A DNA stretch of 35,484 nt from Hymenobacter rubidus (GCF_016734815.1 NZ_JAERQF010000048.1:1-35484), one strand, 5' to 3'; numbered from the stretch's first letter, positions 24,829-33,148 are shown. Numbers and translations are program-made. Notes: generated from the letters alone by a model not told the origin.

Positions 24829-24883
24829 ATAAAAACTACGGCGAATAACTAGGGGGCAGGCTCCGCCACCTAGTTATTCGCCG
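24829..24883 (-). terminator. Terminator overlapping the cphA stop codon
   Basis: A perfect 15-base inverted repeat CGGCGAATAACTAGG (24839-24853) / CCTAGTTATTCGCCG (24869-24883). On the minus strand the 5' arm contains the last codons and stop of cphA, and the 3' arm is followed by TAGTTTTTATT. It fits an intrinsic terminator that begins inside the coding end. Confidence 0.7.
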
Positions 24884-27500
24884 TTTCAAACTCGTCCAGC
24901 TTGGCCAGCGTCGCCGCAATGTTTTCCGTAAAAAGAGTCACCACGGCCCCATCAGGTGCCGTGGCCAGCACATAATCGATGGCGTCCATCTCGTTTTCGA
25001 TGTAGGTAATTTTTAGGTCGGGCTTGTCGAGGCGCAGGCCGCGCTCCATGATTTCGCGCAGGAACTCGGCCGACTTGCCGCGCAGGTCCCGGTCCTGGCG
25101 CAGAATCACTTCGTCGAAAATGCGGCCCGCAATGCGCGAGAAGCCCAGCGTATCCTCGTCGCGCCGGTCGCCCAGGCCCGACACCACCCCGATTTTGTGG
25201 GTGGCCGGCGTGGCTTCCATAAACTCGGCAAATTTGGTGATGCCCGCCGTGTTGTGGGCATAGTCCACGATGACCTCAAATTTCGGGAATTTGTAGACGT
25301 TCATCCGGCCCGGCGTCTTCGTAGCCGAGGGTACGAAGGTGCGCAAAGCCGTCTTGATGTCGTCTTTCTCAAACCCGGCCAGATAACCAGCCAACGCCGC
25401 CGCCAGGCAGTTCTCGATGTTGAAGCCCGCCCGGCCCTCAAACGTGACCGGAAACTCCGCCGCCCGGTCAATGCGCAGCTTGTAGCTGTTGCGATAAATC
25501 GTGACGTAGCCCTCCTCGTACACCGCCGCTACGCCGCCCGCCTCCACGTGCTCCTGAATGCGCGGGCTGTTTTCGTTCATGCTGAACAGCGCCACGCGGC
25601 AATCGAGGCCGTGGGCCATGCCATACACCAGGTCGTCGTCGGCGTTGAGCACCGCCCAGCCGTTTTTGCGCACCGTGCGTGGCAGCACGCCTTTCACGGC
25701 CGCCATTTCCTCCACGGTGTAGATATCGCGCAGGCCCAGGTGGTCGGCCGCCACGTTGGTTACCACCGCAATGTCGCAGTTGTGAAAGCCCAGGCCCGAG
25801 CGCAGCATGCCGCCGCGCGCGGTTTCGAGCACGGCGTAGTTCACGGTGGGGTCTTTCAGCACGAACTCAGCGCTTTGGCCGCCGGTGCAGTCGCCCTTCT
25901 GCAGCTGCACGCCCTGAATGTAAATGCCGTCGGTAGTAGTGAAGCCTACTTTGTAGCCCTTGCTGGCCACCAGATGCGCAATGAGGCGCGTGGTGGTCGT
26001 CTTGCCGTTGGTCCCCGTCACGGCGATAATCGGGATGCGAGCCGTGCTACCGCGCGGAAACAGCATGTCCACCACCGGCGCAGCCACGTTGCGCGGCAGG
26101 CCCTCGGTGGGCGCAATGTGCATGCGAAAACCGGGCGCGGCATTCACTTCAATCACAGCCCCGCGACTCTCATTAAGTGGAACCGATATATCAGTCGCCA
26201 TCAAATCAATTCCGCAGATGTCCAGCCCCACGATGCCGGCCACCCGCTCGGCCAGCAGCACGTTGTAGGGGTGCATCTGGTCGGTCACGTCGGTAGCCGT
26301 GCCGCCGGTGCTAATGTTGGCCGTGCTTTTTAAATATAGAATTTCGCCGGCCGGCAGTACCGATTTCAAGCTCAGCTTGCGGCTTTTGAGAATATCCAGG
26401 GTGTGCTTGTCGGCCTTGATGCTGGTCAGCACTTTTTCGTGGCCGATGCCCCGGCGCGGGTCCTCGTTCACCTTGGCAATGAGCTGCTGAATGGTGCTCT
26501 TCCCGTCACCCGTCACGGCGGCCGGCGTGCGCTTGGCTGCGGCAATGAGCTTGCCGTTCACCACCAGCAGGCGGAAATCGAACCCTTCAATAAACTGCTC
26601 CACAATCACGGCCCGCGAGTACACCTGCGCGGCCACCAGCCCCTCGGCCGCGTCCTTCCAGTTCATGATGCGGATGGTGGCACCCTTGCCGTGGTTGCCA
26701 TCCAGCGGCTTGGTCACGATGGGAAAGCCCAACTCGTCGATGGCATCGCGCAGCCCGGCCTCCGAATACACGGTGGTGCCGCGCGGCACGGGCACGCCCG
26801 CATCGTTGAGCATGGCCTTGGTGCGGTTCTTATTGCCGGCCACCTCCACCCCGGCGTGCGAGGTCAGGTTGGTAGTCGTGGCCCAGATGCGGCGCTGGTT
26901 CACGCCGTAGCCCAGCTGAATGATGCTGGTATTTTTGAGCTGAATATAAGGAATGTTGCGCGAGGCTGCCTCCGCCACAATGCTGTAGGTGCTGGGTCCA
27001 AAAAACTCATCTTCCCGGATTTCGTGCAGCTCGTCGATGATGGGCTTCAGGTCCACTTTCTCCTTTTTGCACAGCGCCTCCACAATCTCCACAGCCGCCT
27101 CAGCGGCGCGGCGGCCGGCCCGCTCCTCCTGGTAGGCAAACACGACGTACTCTACCCCGTCCTCGTGGGCCGGGTAGCTTTTGCCCCAATACACGGGCAT
27201 AGCAGCCTGCCGCTGCAATTCCAGCGCCACATGCTGAATGACGTAGCCCAATGGCTCGCCATCGTTTAACGCCTCCAGCGTCAGGGGCTGGTGCTTAGCG
27301 GCCTGCTTGCCGCTCATTCCCCCCGGCTGCACCTGGCTGATGTGGGGGAACAGCTTCATCAACCGACCGGCAAAGCCCGGCATCGCGTTCGACCACTGGC
27401 CGGCGCATTCCTGCAAGTCAACTTTGGCAACAATCAGTTTGTGGTGTTTTACAGACCAATAGCTCGGCCCGCGCATGGTGCGGAGGTCAATAATTTTCAT
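24870..27500 (-). CDS. cphA: Cyanophycin synthetase
   Basis: An 876-residue CphA1-type enzyme, which builds the Asp-Arg polymer cyanophycin by ATP-driven ligation. The N-terminus MKIIDLRTMRGPSYWSVKHH is the hallmark of the family. The ATP-grasp domain spans about residues 210-470 (GFPIVTKPLDGNHGKGATIR, FRLLVVNGKLIAAAKRTPA, VIEVNAAPGFRMH). The Mur-ligase-like half starts at the P-loop IAVTGTNGKTTTTRL and includes DYAHNTAGI and GVVSGLGDRRD. All main motifs are intact and the length is normal. The start is the internal ATG, since the 42 upstream residues are unlike the family. No cyanophycinase gene lies in the window. Storage of nitrogen is the likely role, by family knowledge. Confidence 0.95.
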   Translation of the reverse strand: MKIIDLRTMRGPSYWSVKHHKLIVAKVDLQECAGQWSNAMPGFAGRLMKLFPHISQVQPGGMSGKQAAKHQPLTLEALNDGEPLGYVIQHVALELQRQAAMPVYWGKSYPAHEDGVEYVVFAYQEERAGRRAAEAAVEIVEALCKKEKVDLKPIIDELHEIREDEFFGPSTYSIVAEAASRNIPYIQLKNTSIIQLGYGVNQRRIWATTTNLTSHAGVEVAGNKNRTKAMLNDAGVPVPRGTTVYSEAGLRDAIDELGFPIVTKPLDGNHGKGATIRIMNWKDAAEGLVAAQVYSRAVIVEQFIEGFDFRLLVVNGKLIAAAKRTPAAVTGDGKSTIQQLIAKVNEDPRRGIGHEKVLTSIKADKHTLDILKSRKLSLKSVLPAGEILYLKSTANISTGGTATDVTDQMHPYNVLLAERVAGIVGLDICGIDLMATDISVPLNESRGAVIEVNAAPGFRMHIAPTEGLPRNVAAPVVDMLFPRGSTARIPIIAVTGTNGKTTTTRLIAHLVASKGYKVGFTTTDGIYIQGVQLQKGDCTGGQSAEFVLKDPTVNYAVLETARGGMLRSGLGFHNCDIAVVTNVAADHLGLRDIYTVEEMAAVKGVLPRTVRKNGWAVLNADDDLVYGMAHGLDCRVALFSMNENSPRIQEHVEAGGVAAVYEEGYVTIYRNSYKLRIDRAAEFPVTFEGRAGFNIENCLAAALAGYLAGFEKDDIKTALRTFVPSATKTPGRMNVYKFPKFEVIVDYAHNTAGITKFAEFMEATPATHKIGVVSGLGDRRDEDTLGFSRIAGRIFDEVILRQDRDLRGKSAEFLREIMERGLRLDKPDLKITYIENEMDAIDYVLATAPDGAVVTLFTENIAATLAKLDEFETANN

Positions 27501-27625
27501 AAGGTATTCGGGGAGGTGAGGGGAAGTAAGAAGTCGAATGCTGACGCAGCTACGGGCGTGCCGCAGCTTGGCTACGAAATGTAGGCACAACGCCGTCGAA
27601 AACGCGCAGCTTGGCGAACCAGGCA

Positions 27626-27663
27626 CAAAAAAAGCCCCGTAGCTGAAGTAGCAACGGGGCTTT
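27626..27663 (-). terminator. Terminator after tRNA-Cys
   Basis: On the minus strand AAAGCCCCGT pairs with ACGGGGCTTT (27631-27640 with 27654-27663), followed by a U-tract (A-run from 27627). It ends the tRNA transcript 15 bases beyond the mature 3' end. Confidence 0.9.
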
Positions 27664-27677
27664 AAGCAAAAATTTAG

Positions 27678-27748
27678 AGGTGACGAGCGGATTCGAACCG
27701 CTGTAGGAGGTTTTGCAGACCTCTACCTAGCCACTCGGTCACGTCACC
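27678..27748 (-). tRNA. tRNA-Cys (anticodon GCA)
   Basis: The 71-base cloverleaf on the minus strand has acceptor GGTGACG/CGTCACC, anticodon stem GAGGT/ACCTC with loop CTGCAAA (anticodon GCA), and T arm AGCGG-TTCGAAT-CCGCT. The discriminator is U73, the identity base for cysteine. CCA is not encoded. Confidence 0.96.
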
Positions 27749-27769
27749 GGTTGTGGTCTTTTGGGAGCG

Positions 27770-27800
27770 CAAAGGTAGGCAGGCCAATTGGCGCAGGCAA
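27770..27800 (-). promoter_or_regulatory. tRNA-Cys promoter
   Basis: The minus strand has TTG (27798-27800), a 20-base spacer, then TACCTTTG (27770-27777), a near-ideal Bacteroidota promoter. The start site should fall about 10-15 bases before the tRNA. Confidence 0.8.
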
Positions 27801-27812
27801 GGCTTGGGGCAT

Positions 27813-27846
27813 AAAAAAAGCCCCGGCGTTGCGGCCGGGGCTTTTT
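27813..27846 (-). terminator. Terminator of rpsA
   Basis: AAAAAGCCCCGGC pairs with GCCGGGGCTTTTT around a six-base loop, with a U-tract on the minus strand. It lies 18 bases after the rpsA stop and just ahead of the tRNA promoter. Confidence 0.92.
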
Positions 27847-27864
27847 CTCAGTCAAAGTCAAGCA

Positions 27865-30075
27865 CTAAGCTTTGGCTTCGTCGTCCTTTTTGTCGGCATC
27901 GTCGCCGGCCACCAAGCCTTTGGCTTTGTCAACCAGGTCGCCGGCTACTTCCGAAGCTTTGTGGAAAGCTTCCGAGTTCGTCACAGCATCCACGGCGTCC
28001 GAGGCAGCGTGCTTCACTTTGTCGAAGGTTTCGTTGTGCGAAACGGCTTCGGCAGCATCAGCGGCCACTTCTTTCACTTTGTCGAAGGCAGCCGAAGCGG
28101 CACCCGTGATGCTGGCCAGCAAGCCACCTTCTTCGGCCGGAGCCTCAGCAGCGGGAGCATCTTCAGCTTTGGGAGCTTCAGCAGCCGGAGCAGCTTCAGC
28201 TTTCTCGGCCTTAGGAGCAGCGGCGGGCTTGGCATTGGCGGCAAGCTTCTGCTCACCGGCCTTGCGCTCGTTGCCCATCATCTGGTCGCGCAGGGCGCTC
28301 AGCGCATCGAGGTCGCCGAGGGTCGACTTCTCTTCGTTCTTCTTCAGGTCGCTGATTTTGCCTTCACCCTGGGTGTCGCCAGCCTTGGTGTTGGTTTTCT
28401 TCTTAAACTTGGCGTTGCGGCTGTCGTCCTCAGCGGCGGCTTCCTTGTTGAACACGGCCGTGTGCGAGAGCACGATGCGGCGGTCGTCCTTCGAGAACTC
28501 CGTCACGCGGAAGTCGAGCGACTCACCGTTTTCAGCGGTCGAACCGTCTTCCTTCACCAAAGACTTGGGGTAAGCGAAGCCCTCGATGCCGTACGGCAGT
28601 TCGAGCACCGCGCCACGCTCCGACTTCTCGGTGATGGTAGCCTTGTGTACCGAGCCGGGGGTAAATACCGTCTGGAAGGTATCCCAGGGGTTTTCTTCCA
28701 GCTGCTTGTGGCCCAGGGCCAGGCGACGGGCGCCCAAGTCCAGTTCCAGTACCACTACGTCGAGCTTATCGCCTACCTTCACCATTTCGGAGGGGTGCTT
28801 GATTTTCTTGGTCCAGCTCAGGTCCGACACGTGCACAAGGCCATCCACACCCTCTTCCAGTTCTACGAACAGGCCGAAGTTGGTCAGGTTACGCACGGTG
28901 CCGCTGTGCTTAGTGCCCACGGCGTAGGTCGAGGCGAAGTCGCCACGGGTCCACGGGTCTTCGGTCAGTTGCTTGATGCCGAGGCTCATCTTGCGGTCTT
29001 CGCGGTCGAGCGTCAGAATCTGCGCTTCTACCGTGTCGCCCTGCTTGATGAAGTCCTGCGGGTTGCGCAGGTGCTGGCTCCAGCTCATTTCCGATACGTG
29101 GATGAGGCCTTCCACACCGGGTACCACTTCCATGAACGCGCCGTAGTCGGCCACGTTCACAATGCGGCCCGATACTTTCGAACCCGGCTGCAGGTCGGCC
29201 GGCAGCGAATCCCACGGGTGGGGCGTCAGCTGCTTCAGGCCCAGGCTGATGCGCTTCTTGGCTTCGTCGAAGTCCAATACCACGATGTTCAGCTTCTGGT
29301 CCAGGGTCAGCACTTCGCTCGGGTGAGCGATGCGGCCCCACGAGATGTCCGTGATGTGCAGCAGACCGTCGACACCGCCGAGGTCGATGAACACGCCGAA
29401 GTTGGTCATGTTCTTGATGTTGCCTTCCAGAATCTGACCTTTTTCGAGGTTGTTCAGGATGGCCTCACGCTGCTTCTCGAGGTCTTTCTCGATGAGGACT
29501 TTGTGCGAAACCACCACGTTGTCGAAAGCGGAGTTGATTTTCACCACTTTCACTTCCATGCGACGGCCAACATAAATGTCGAAGTCGCGGATGGGCTTCA
29601 CGTCGATTTGCGAGCCGGGCAGGAAGGCTTCCACGCCGTCGAGCTCCATGATGAGGCCGCCTTTGGTGCGACGCTTCACCACGCCTTCGAGGATGGTATC
29701 CAGCTCGAGGGCATCGTAAATAGCCTTCCAAGCCTGCTTGATTTTGGCTTTCTTGCGGCTCAGGATGAGCTGGCCGTTGATGTCTTCCTGGTCTTCGATG
29801 AACACCTCCACCTCGTCACCGATTTTCAGGTCGGGCAGGTCGCGGAATTCGGTGATGGACACCAGGCCATCGGATTTGAAGCCGATGTTCAGGATTACGT
29901 CGCGGTCGGTGATGCCAACCACGGTGCCCTTCACTACTTCTTCTTCCTGTACGGTCGTCAGCGTGTCGCCGTACATTTTCTCCATCTCAGCGCGCTGGTC
30001 CGAAGAATAGTTGCCGCCGAAGCCGGTGGCTCCAACGTTGTCCCAATCAAAATCGTCAACTAATTCAGTTGCCAT
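27865..30075 (-). CDS. rpsA: 30S ribosomal protein S1, with an extra C-terminal tail
   Basis: A 736-residue S1, the RNA-binding protein that helps the small ribosomal subunit take up mRNA. Six S1 (OB-fold) units can be read: VVKGTVVGITDRDVILN, LEGVVKRRTKGGLIMEL, LEGNIKNMTNFGVFIDL, VSGRIVNVADYGAFMEV, HSGTVRNLTNFGLFVEL and HKATITEKSERGAVLEL. The S1 part ends near residue 560. From about 616 a Pro/Ala/Glu-rich linker leads to three 20-residue repeats starting at residues 664, 684 and 704 (FDKVKEVAADAAEAV, FDKVKHAASDAVDAV, FHKASEVAGDLVDKA), then an acidic end. This tail is not part of S1 in E. coli. The gene has its own TAnnTTTG promoter element and terminator. Confidence 0.96.
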   Translation of the reverse strand: MATELVDDFDWDNVGATGFGGNYSSDQRAEMEKMYGDTLTTVQEEEVVKGTVVGITDRDVILNIGFKSDGLVSITEFRDLPDLKIGDEVEVFIEDQEDINGQLILSRKKAKIKQAWKAIYDALELDTILEGVVKRRTKGGLIMELDGVEAFLPGSQIDVKPIRDFDIYVGRRMEVKVVKINSAFDNVVVSHKVLIEKDLEKQREAILNNLEKGQILEGNIKNMTNFGVFIDLGGVDGLLHITDISWGRIAHPSEVLTLDQKLNIVVLDFDEAKKRISLGLKQLTPHPWDSLPADLQPGSKVSGRIVNVADYGAFMEVVPGVEGLIHVSEMSWSQHLRNPQDFIKQGDTVEAQILTLDREDRKMSLGIKQLTEDPWTRGDFASTYAVGTKHSGTVRNLTNFGLFVELEEGVDGLVHVSDLSWTKKIKHPSEMVKVGDKLDVVVLELDLGARRLALGHKQLEENPWDTFQTVFTPGSVHKATITEKSERGAVLELPYGIEGFAYPKSLVKEDGSTAENGESLDFRVTEFSKDDRRIVLSHTAVFNKEAAAEDDSRNAKFKKKTNTKAGDTQGEGKISDLKKNEEKSTLGDLDALSALRDQMMGNERKAGEQKLAANAKPAAAPKAEKAEAAPAAEAPKAEDAPAAEAPAEEGGLLASITGAASAAFDKVKEVAADAAEAVSHNETFDKVKHAASDAVDAVTNSEAFHKASEVAGDLVDKAKGLVAGDDADKKDDEAKA

Positions 30076-30189
30076 ACTTGTATCGCGGGCTTCTATGTAA
30101 AAGCGCAGCGGCCGAAGCCCAGGCTGCTACGCCGTTGCTTTTGAACCTCTTGCCGTTAGGGCGCAAGGCCCGCCACCTTGGCGGGGCCG

Positions 30190-30197
30190 CAAAGGTA
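30190..30197 (-). promoter_or_regulatory. Putative -7 element of rpsA
   Basis: TACCTTTG on the minus strand, about 115 bases before the ATG, with only a T-rich -33 region. The leader starts with a strong hairpin, GGCCCCGCC-AAGGT-GGCGGGCC, and a second GC-rich region follows, so S1 autoregulation by leader structure is possible. Confidence 0.6.
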
Positions 30198-30274
30198 CGG
30201 GATTTCAGGCGGTTTCGGAAATGCTTACAGAAACTTCTAGCTACATTGGCAGCTCAACCAAATTTCATAAAATA

Positions 30275-30997
30275 ATGGATTATCAAAAACAGAGTCAGGA
30301 ACTTGACGCGAGAATCAGAAGCATCCAAAAGATTGAGCCGCTGAACTGCTATGTGCGGGACGGAATCGTGAATATTGAAAGCTGGCGTAAACAGAATATT
30401 CGTCCCCTTTTCATTGGCAAAGAAGCTCATGGAGATGGTGATGGTGAAAGCACTTGGTCAATTACCAACTGGCTTAACAAATATCCTAGTGACGTTTGCC
30501 GCGATTCGCCACGTAGCTGGCAAAAAACAGCTTACACCAGTCACGGCCTACAAAACGGCTTCATGGATTATGACGATATGCCTTGGATTCGTGATGACAG
30601 CCGAGTGGCAGAGGCATTGAGAAATATCGCGTTTATAAATATTGGTAAATACGCTGCTGAAACCACAACTCCTTTCTCGAGGCTCAACAAACTATATACT
30701 CAGAATAAGCACATCATCCATGAGCAAATTACCATGTACCAACCCAATGTGATTGTAGGCTGGGGCACGATGGGATTACTTGAAAGTGACCCGGATTTCA
30801 TGACTCGATTCGCTTCCATCAGAAGCCAAGCAATTAAACACAATGCGGTCAACAGTTGGATTTCGGACGGCAAGCTTTTCATTTCAGCTTATCACCCGTC
30901 GTATTTTAGTATATCACCGGAACGATACGTGAAGAGCATAGTAGAAACGGTTAAGAACCAAATCGATAAAATCGACCTTTCCTTGCCATCCTTGTAG
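30275..30997 (+). CDS. Low-GC protein, possibly a distant uracil-DNA-glycosylase-like fold
   Basis: A 240-residue cytosolic protein not confidently assigned. RPLFIGKEAHGDGDG (from about residue 43) resembles the first motif of the UDG superfamily (a strand followed by GxxPG). YHPS at residues 206-209, after a strand LFISA, resembles the second HPS motif; PNVIVGWGTMG could be the middle strand. The usual Asp/Asn of the first motif is not clear, so glycosylase activity should not be assumed. Three 60-base lines I counted inside the gene gave about 46% GC, against about 65% in a line of the next gene, and codon use is visibly different, which suggests acquisition by transfer. The start is the first ATG with protein-like sequence. 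Confidence 0.75.
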   Translation: MDYQKQSQELDARIRSIQKIEPLNCYVRDGIVNIESWRKQNIRPLFIGKEAHGDGDGESTWSITNWLNKYPSDVCRDSPRSWQKTAYTSHGLQNGFMDYDDMPWIRDDSRVAEALRNIAFINIGKYAAETTTPFSRLNKLYTQNKHIIHEQITMYQPNVIVGWGTMGLLESDPDFMTRFASIRSQAIKHNAVNSWISDGKLFISAYHPSYFSISPERYVKSIVETVKNQIDKIDLSLPSL

Positions 30998-31100
30998 AAC
31001 ATCGTTTCAGGCCACAATCTTAACACCACGCCACCAAACCCCGCGCCGCGCCAAGCCCGTAAGGAGAATGTATCAATTCACTCCAAACTCTCTTTCACGA

Positions 31101-31937
31101 ATGGCTTATATCAAAGCAGGCAACGACACGGCGGGCAACCCCATCAATATTTTCTACGAAGACTGGGGCCAGGGCGCGCCGGTGGTGCTCATCCACGGCT
31201 GGCCCCTCGACCATACCATGTGGGAACATCAGGCAGTGGCGCTGGCCAAGGCCGGCAAGCGCGTGATTGCCTACGACCGGCGCGGGTTCGGCCGCTCGTC
31301 GCGCCCCTGGGGCGGCTACGACTACGACACGCTGGCTTCGGACCTGAACGCCCTGCTGACGGAACTGGACCTGACTGGCGTGACGCTGGTGGGCTTCTCG
31401 ATGGGCGGCGGCGAAATTGCCCGCTACATCGGCAACTACGGGCAAGCGCGGCTGGCCCGAGTGGCCTTCGTGAGCGCCGTGACGCCCTACATGCTGCAAA
31501 CCGGCGACAACCCCGACGGCGTGCCGCAAAAGGTGTTCGACCAGATGCACGAGGGCATCGCCAAGGACCGGTTTGCCTTCCTCGAAAGCTTCGCCAAGGA
31601 TTTCTATGGTCAGAGCCTCATCAGCCACCCGGTGAGCCAAGCGGTGCTGAACTGGAACCAGACCGTGACCACGCTGGCCGCGCCCAACGCGACCGACGAC
31701 TGCGTGACTTCTTTCTCGGGCACGGATTTCCGCGACGACCTCAAGAAAGTGACGGTGCCAACGCTGGTGATTCACGGCGACAAGGACCAGACCGTGCCTT
31801 TCCCGGTAAGTGGCGAGCGCACGGCTAAAATGATATCCGGCGCTGAACTGAAGGTGTACGAAGGGGCACCGCACGGCCTGTTCTTCACCGAGAAAGATAA
31901 ACTGACGGCTGACCTGTTGGCCTTTATCGGCAGGTAA
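31101..31937 (+). CDS. Alpha/beta hydrolase (non-heme chloroperoxidase/esterase family)
   Basis: A 278-residue cytosolic alpha/beta hydrolase. VVLIHGWPLDHTMWEHQ is the oxyanion-hole segment. VIAYDRRGFGRSSRPWGGYD is typical of the chloroperoxidase/arylesterase group, and VGFSMGGGE holds the nucleophile S100. The acid is in VIHGDKDQTVPF (D227 or D229), and the histidine in EGAPHGLFFTEKD. Members hydrolyse esters or lactones and can perhydrolyse; the natural substrate is unknown. The start at MAYIKAGND matches the family; an ATG 33 bases upstream is preceded by AAGGAG but with only one base between them, too close for a working site. It ends at a shared terminator with the desaturase. Confidence 0.92.
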   Translation: MAYIKAGNDTAGNPINIFYEDWGQGAPVVLIHGWPLDHTMWEHQAVALAKAGKRVIAYDRRGFGRSSRPWGGYDYDTLASDLNALLTELDLTGVTLVGFSMGGGEIARYIGNYGQARLARVAFVSAVTPYMLQTGDNPDGVPQKVFDQMHEGIAKDRFAFLESFAKDFYGQSLISHPVSQAVLNWNQTVTTLAAPNATDDCVTSFSGTDFRDDLKKVTVPTLVIHGDKDQTVPFPVSGERTAKMISGAELKVYEGAPHGLFFTEKDKLTADLLAFIGR

Positions 31938-31962
31938 GCAATCAGTTAGCACCATGCAGAAC

Positions 31963-31996
31963 AAAAGGCCCCGACGCGGTTGCGTCGGGGCCTTTT
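31963..31996. terminator. Bidirectional terminator
   Basis: A perfect 15-base stem AAAAGGCCCCGACGC / GCGTCGGGGCCTTTT with loop GGTT, and U-tracts on both strands, between convergent genes. Confidence 0.93.
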
Positions 31997-32019
31997 CTGT
32001 TATGGCTACTAATGGCTGT

Positions 32020-33087
32020 TTAAGCGGCGCGGCCCATCTCACGCAGGAAGAGGACGTGCGACAACATGGCGGTGCGGGTGCGGGCGTAATTGTTATACGT
32101 CACGTCAAACTCAAGGCACACCTGCTGCACAATTTTGCTGATAGCAGGATAGTGAACGTGCGAGATTTTCGGAAACAAGTGGTGCTCAATCTGAAAGTTG
32201 AGGCCACCAACTAACCAGCTAACCAGCTTGTTATCGGTAGCAAAATTGGCCGTGGTGCGCACTTGGTGGATGGCCCATTCGTCGTCCAGCTTGCTGGTAA
32301 CGGCATGAGGCACCGGAAAAGCGGCATCCTCTACGGTGTGAGCGAGTTGGAACACCATACTCAGCACGAGGCCGGCTACGGCGGTACTCAGCATGAAGCC
32401 GGCAAACCAAGGCAGGAAGCCAATCATGTAGATGGGCAACACCACGTAGAGCAACAGATTCAGCACTTTGAAGCCCCAGAAACTGACGTGCTCGCCGGTG
32501 TTCATGGGCTTGAGGCCGATAGCGCCGATTTGGCGGGAGAAGTATTTCTGGTAGTCCATGGCAAAAATCCAGGACGTGTAGAGCATGCAGTAGAGCGCCC
32601 AGAAATAGAAATGCTGGTAGCGGTGCAGGGCGTGCTTGGGCTGGTCAGGCGTCATGCGCATCCAAGGCTGGATGTTGATGTCGTCGTCGTGGCCCTCAAT
32701 GTTGGTGTAGGTGTGGTGGATGAGGTTGTGCTTGGAATTCCACATGTAAGGGCTGCCACCGAGCACACCTAAAGTGTAGGCTGCCAGCTTATTAACCCAA
32801 GCAAAGTGTGAAAAGCTACCGTGGGCACCATCGTGCATCACGTTGAAGCCGATAGCGGCAATGACGCAGCCGAGCAACGCGCATTCAAGCAGCGCCCAGC
32901 CCCAGGCTGGCGTAAAAAACACCAGATGCACGTAGAGGGCTGCCATCATACCCACGAGCAGCACGCCCTTGAAAATGAGGCTAAAATCGCCTGTCATCCG
33001 CTGCCCCGATTCCTCGAAATAGTGGTTGATACGGGTCTTGAGCTCGGTGTGAAACGAGCGGGTTGCAGCGAACTTGGGGAGGGCCAT
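32020..33087 (-). CDS. Membrane fatty acid desaturase (front-end type)
   Basis: A 355-residue integral-membrane di-iron desaturase. The three histidine boxes are HDGAH, HNLIHH and QIEHH; glutamine as the first residue of the third box is characteristic of front-end (delta-5/6-type) and related acyl-CoA or acyl-lipid desaturases. There is no fused cytochrome b5 domain. Hydrophobic segments include IFKGVLLVGMMAALYVHLVF and VLNLLLYVVLPIYMIGFL. The start is set at MALPKFAATRSF, since the promoter element at 33114-33121 lies within the longer frame. The likely role is keeping membranes fluid, for example at low temperature, by family inference. Confidence 0.93.
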   Translation of the reverse strand: MALPKFAATRSFHTELKTRINHYFEESGQRMTGDFSLIFKGVLLVGMMAALYVHLVFFTPAWGWALLECALLGCVIAAIGFNVMHDGAHGSFSHFAWVNKLAAYTLGVLGGSPYMWNSKHNLIHHTYTNIEGHDDDINIQPWMRMTPDQPKHALHRYQHFYFWALYCMLYTSWIFAMDYQKYFSRQIGAIGLKPMNTGEHVSFWGFKVLNLLLYVVLPIYMIGFLPWFAGFMLSTAVAGLVLSMVFQLAHTVEDAAFPVPHAVTSKLDDEWAIHQVRTTANFATDNKLVSWLVGGLNFQIEHHLFPKISHVHYPAISKIVQQVCLEFDVTYNNYARTRTAMLSHVLFLREMGRAA

Positions 33088-33113
33088 AAGCAGGGTTGGG
33101 GGTGGGTATCGGT

Positions 33114-33121
33114 CAAAGGTA
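33114..33121 (-). promoter_or_regulatory. Putative -7 element of the desaturase gene
   Basis: TACCTTTG on the minus strand, 26 bases before the chosen ATG. Its position rules out translation from the ATG at 33132 on this transcript and so decides the start. Confidence 0.65.
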
Positions 33122-33148
33122 CCCCTTCTCAACCCTATACGGCTGAAC

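Noticed and set aside
25197..26333. A 378-codon frame antisense to cphA
   Set aside because: Arg/His-rich shadow frame opposite an intact, recognised enzyme.
27751..30063. A 770-codon open frame antisense to rpsA
   Set aside because: It mirrors the rpsA coding bias (GC-rich third positions on the opposite strand), includes the tRNA-Cys region and terminators at its start, and its translation has no recognisable domain.
31058..31070. Shine-Dalgarno AAGGAG before an ATG at 31068
   Set aside because: Only one base separates the motif from the ATG, and the family N-terminus matches the ATG at 31101.
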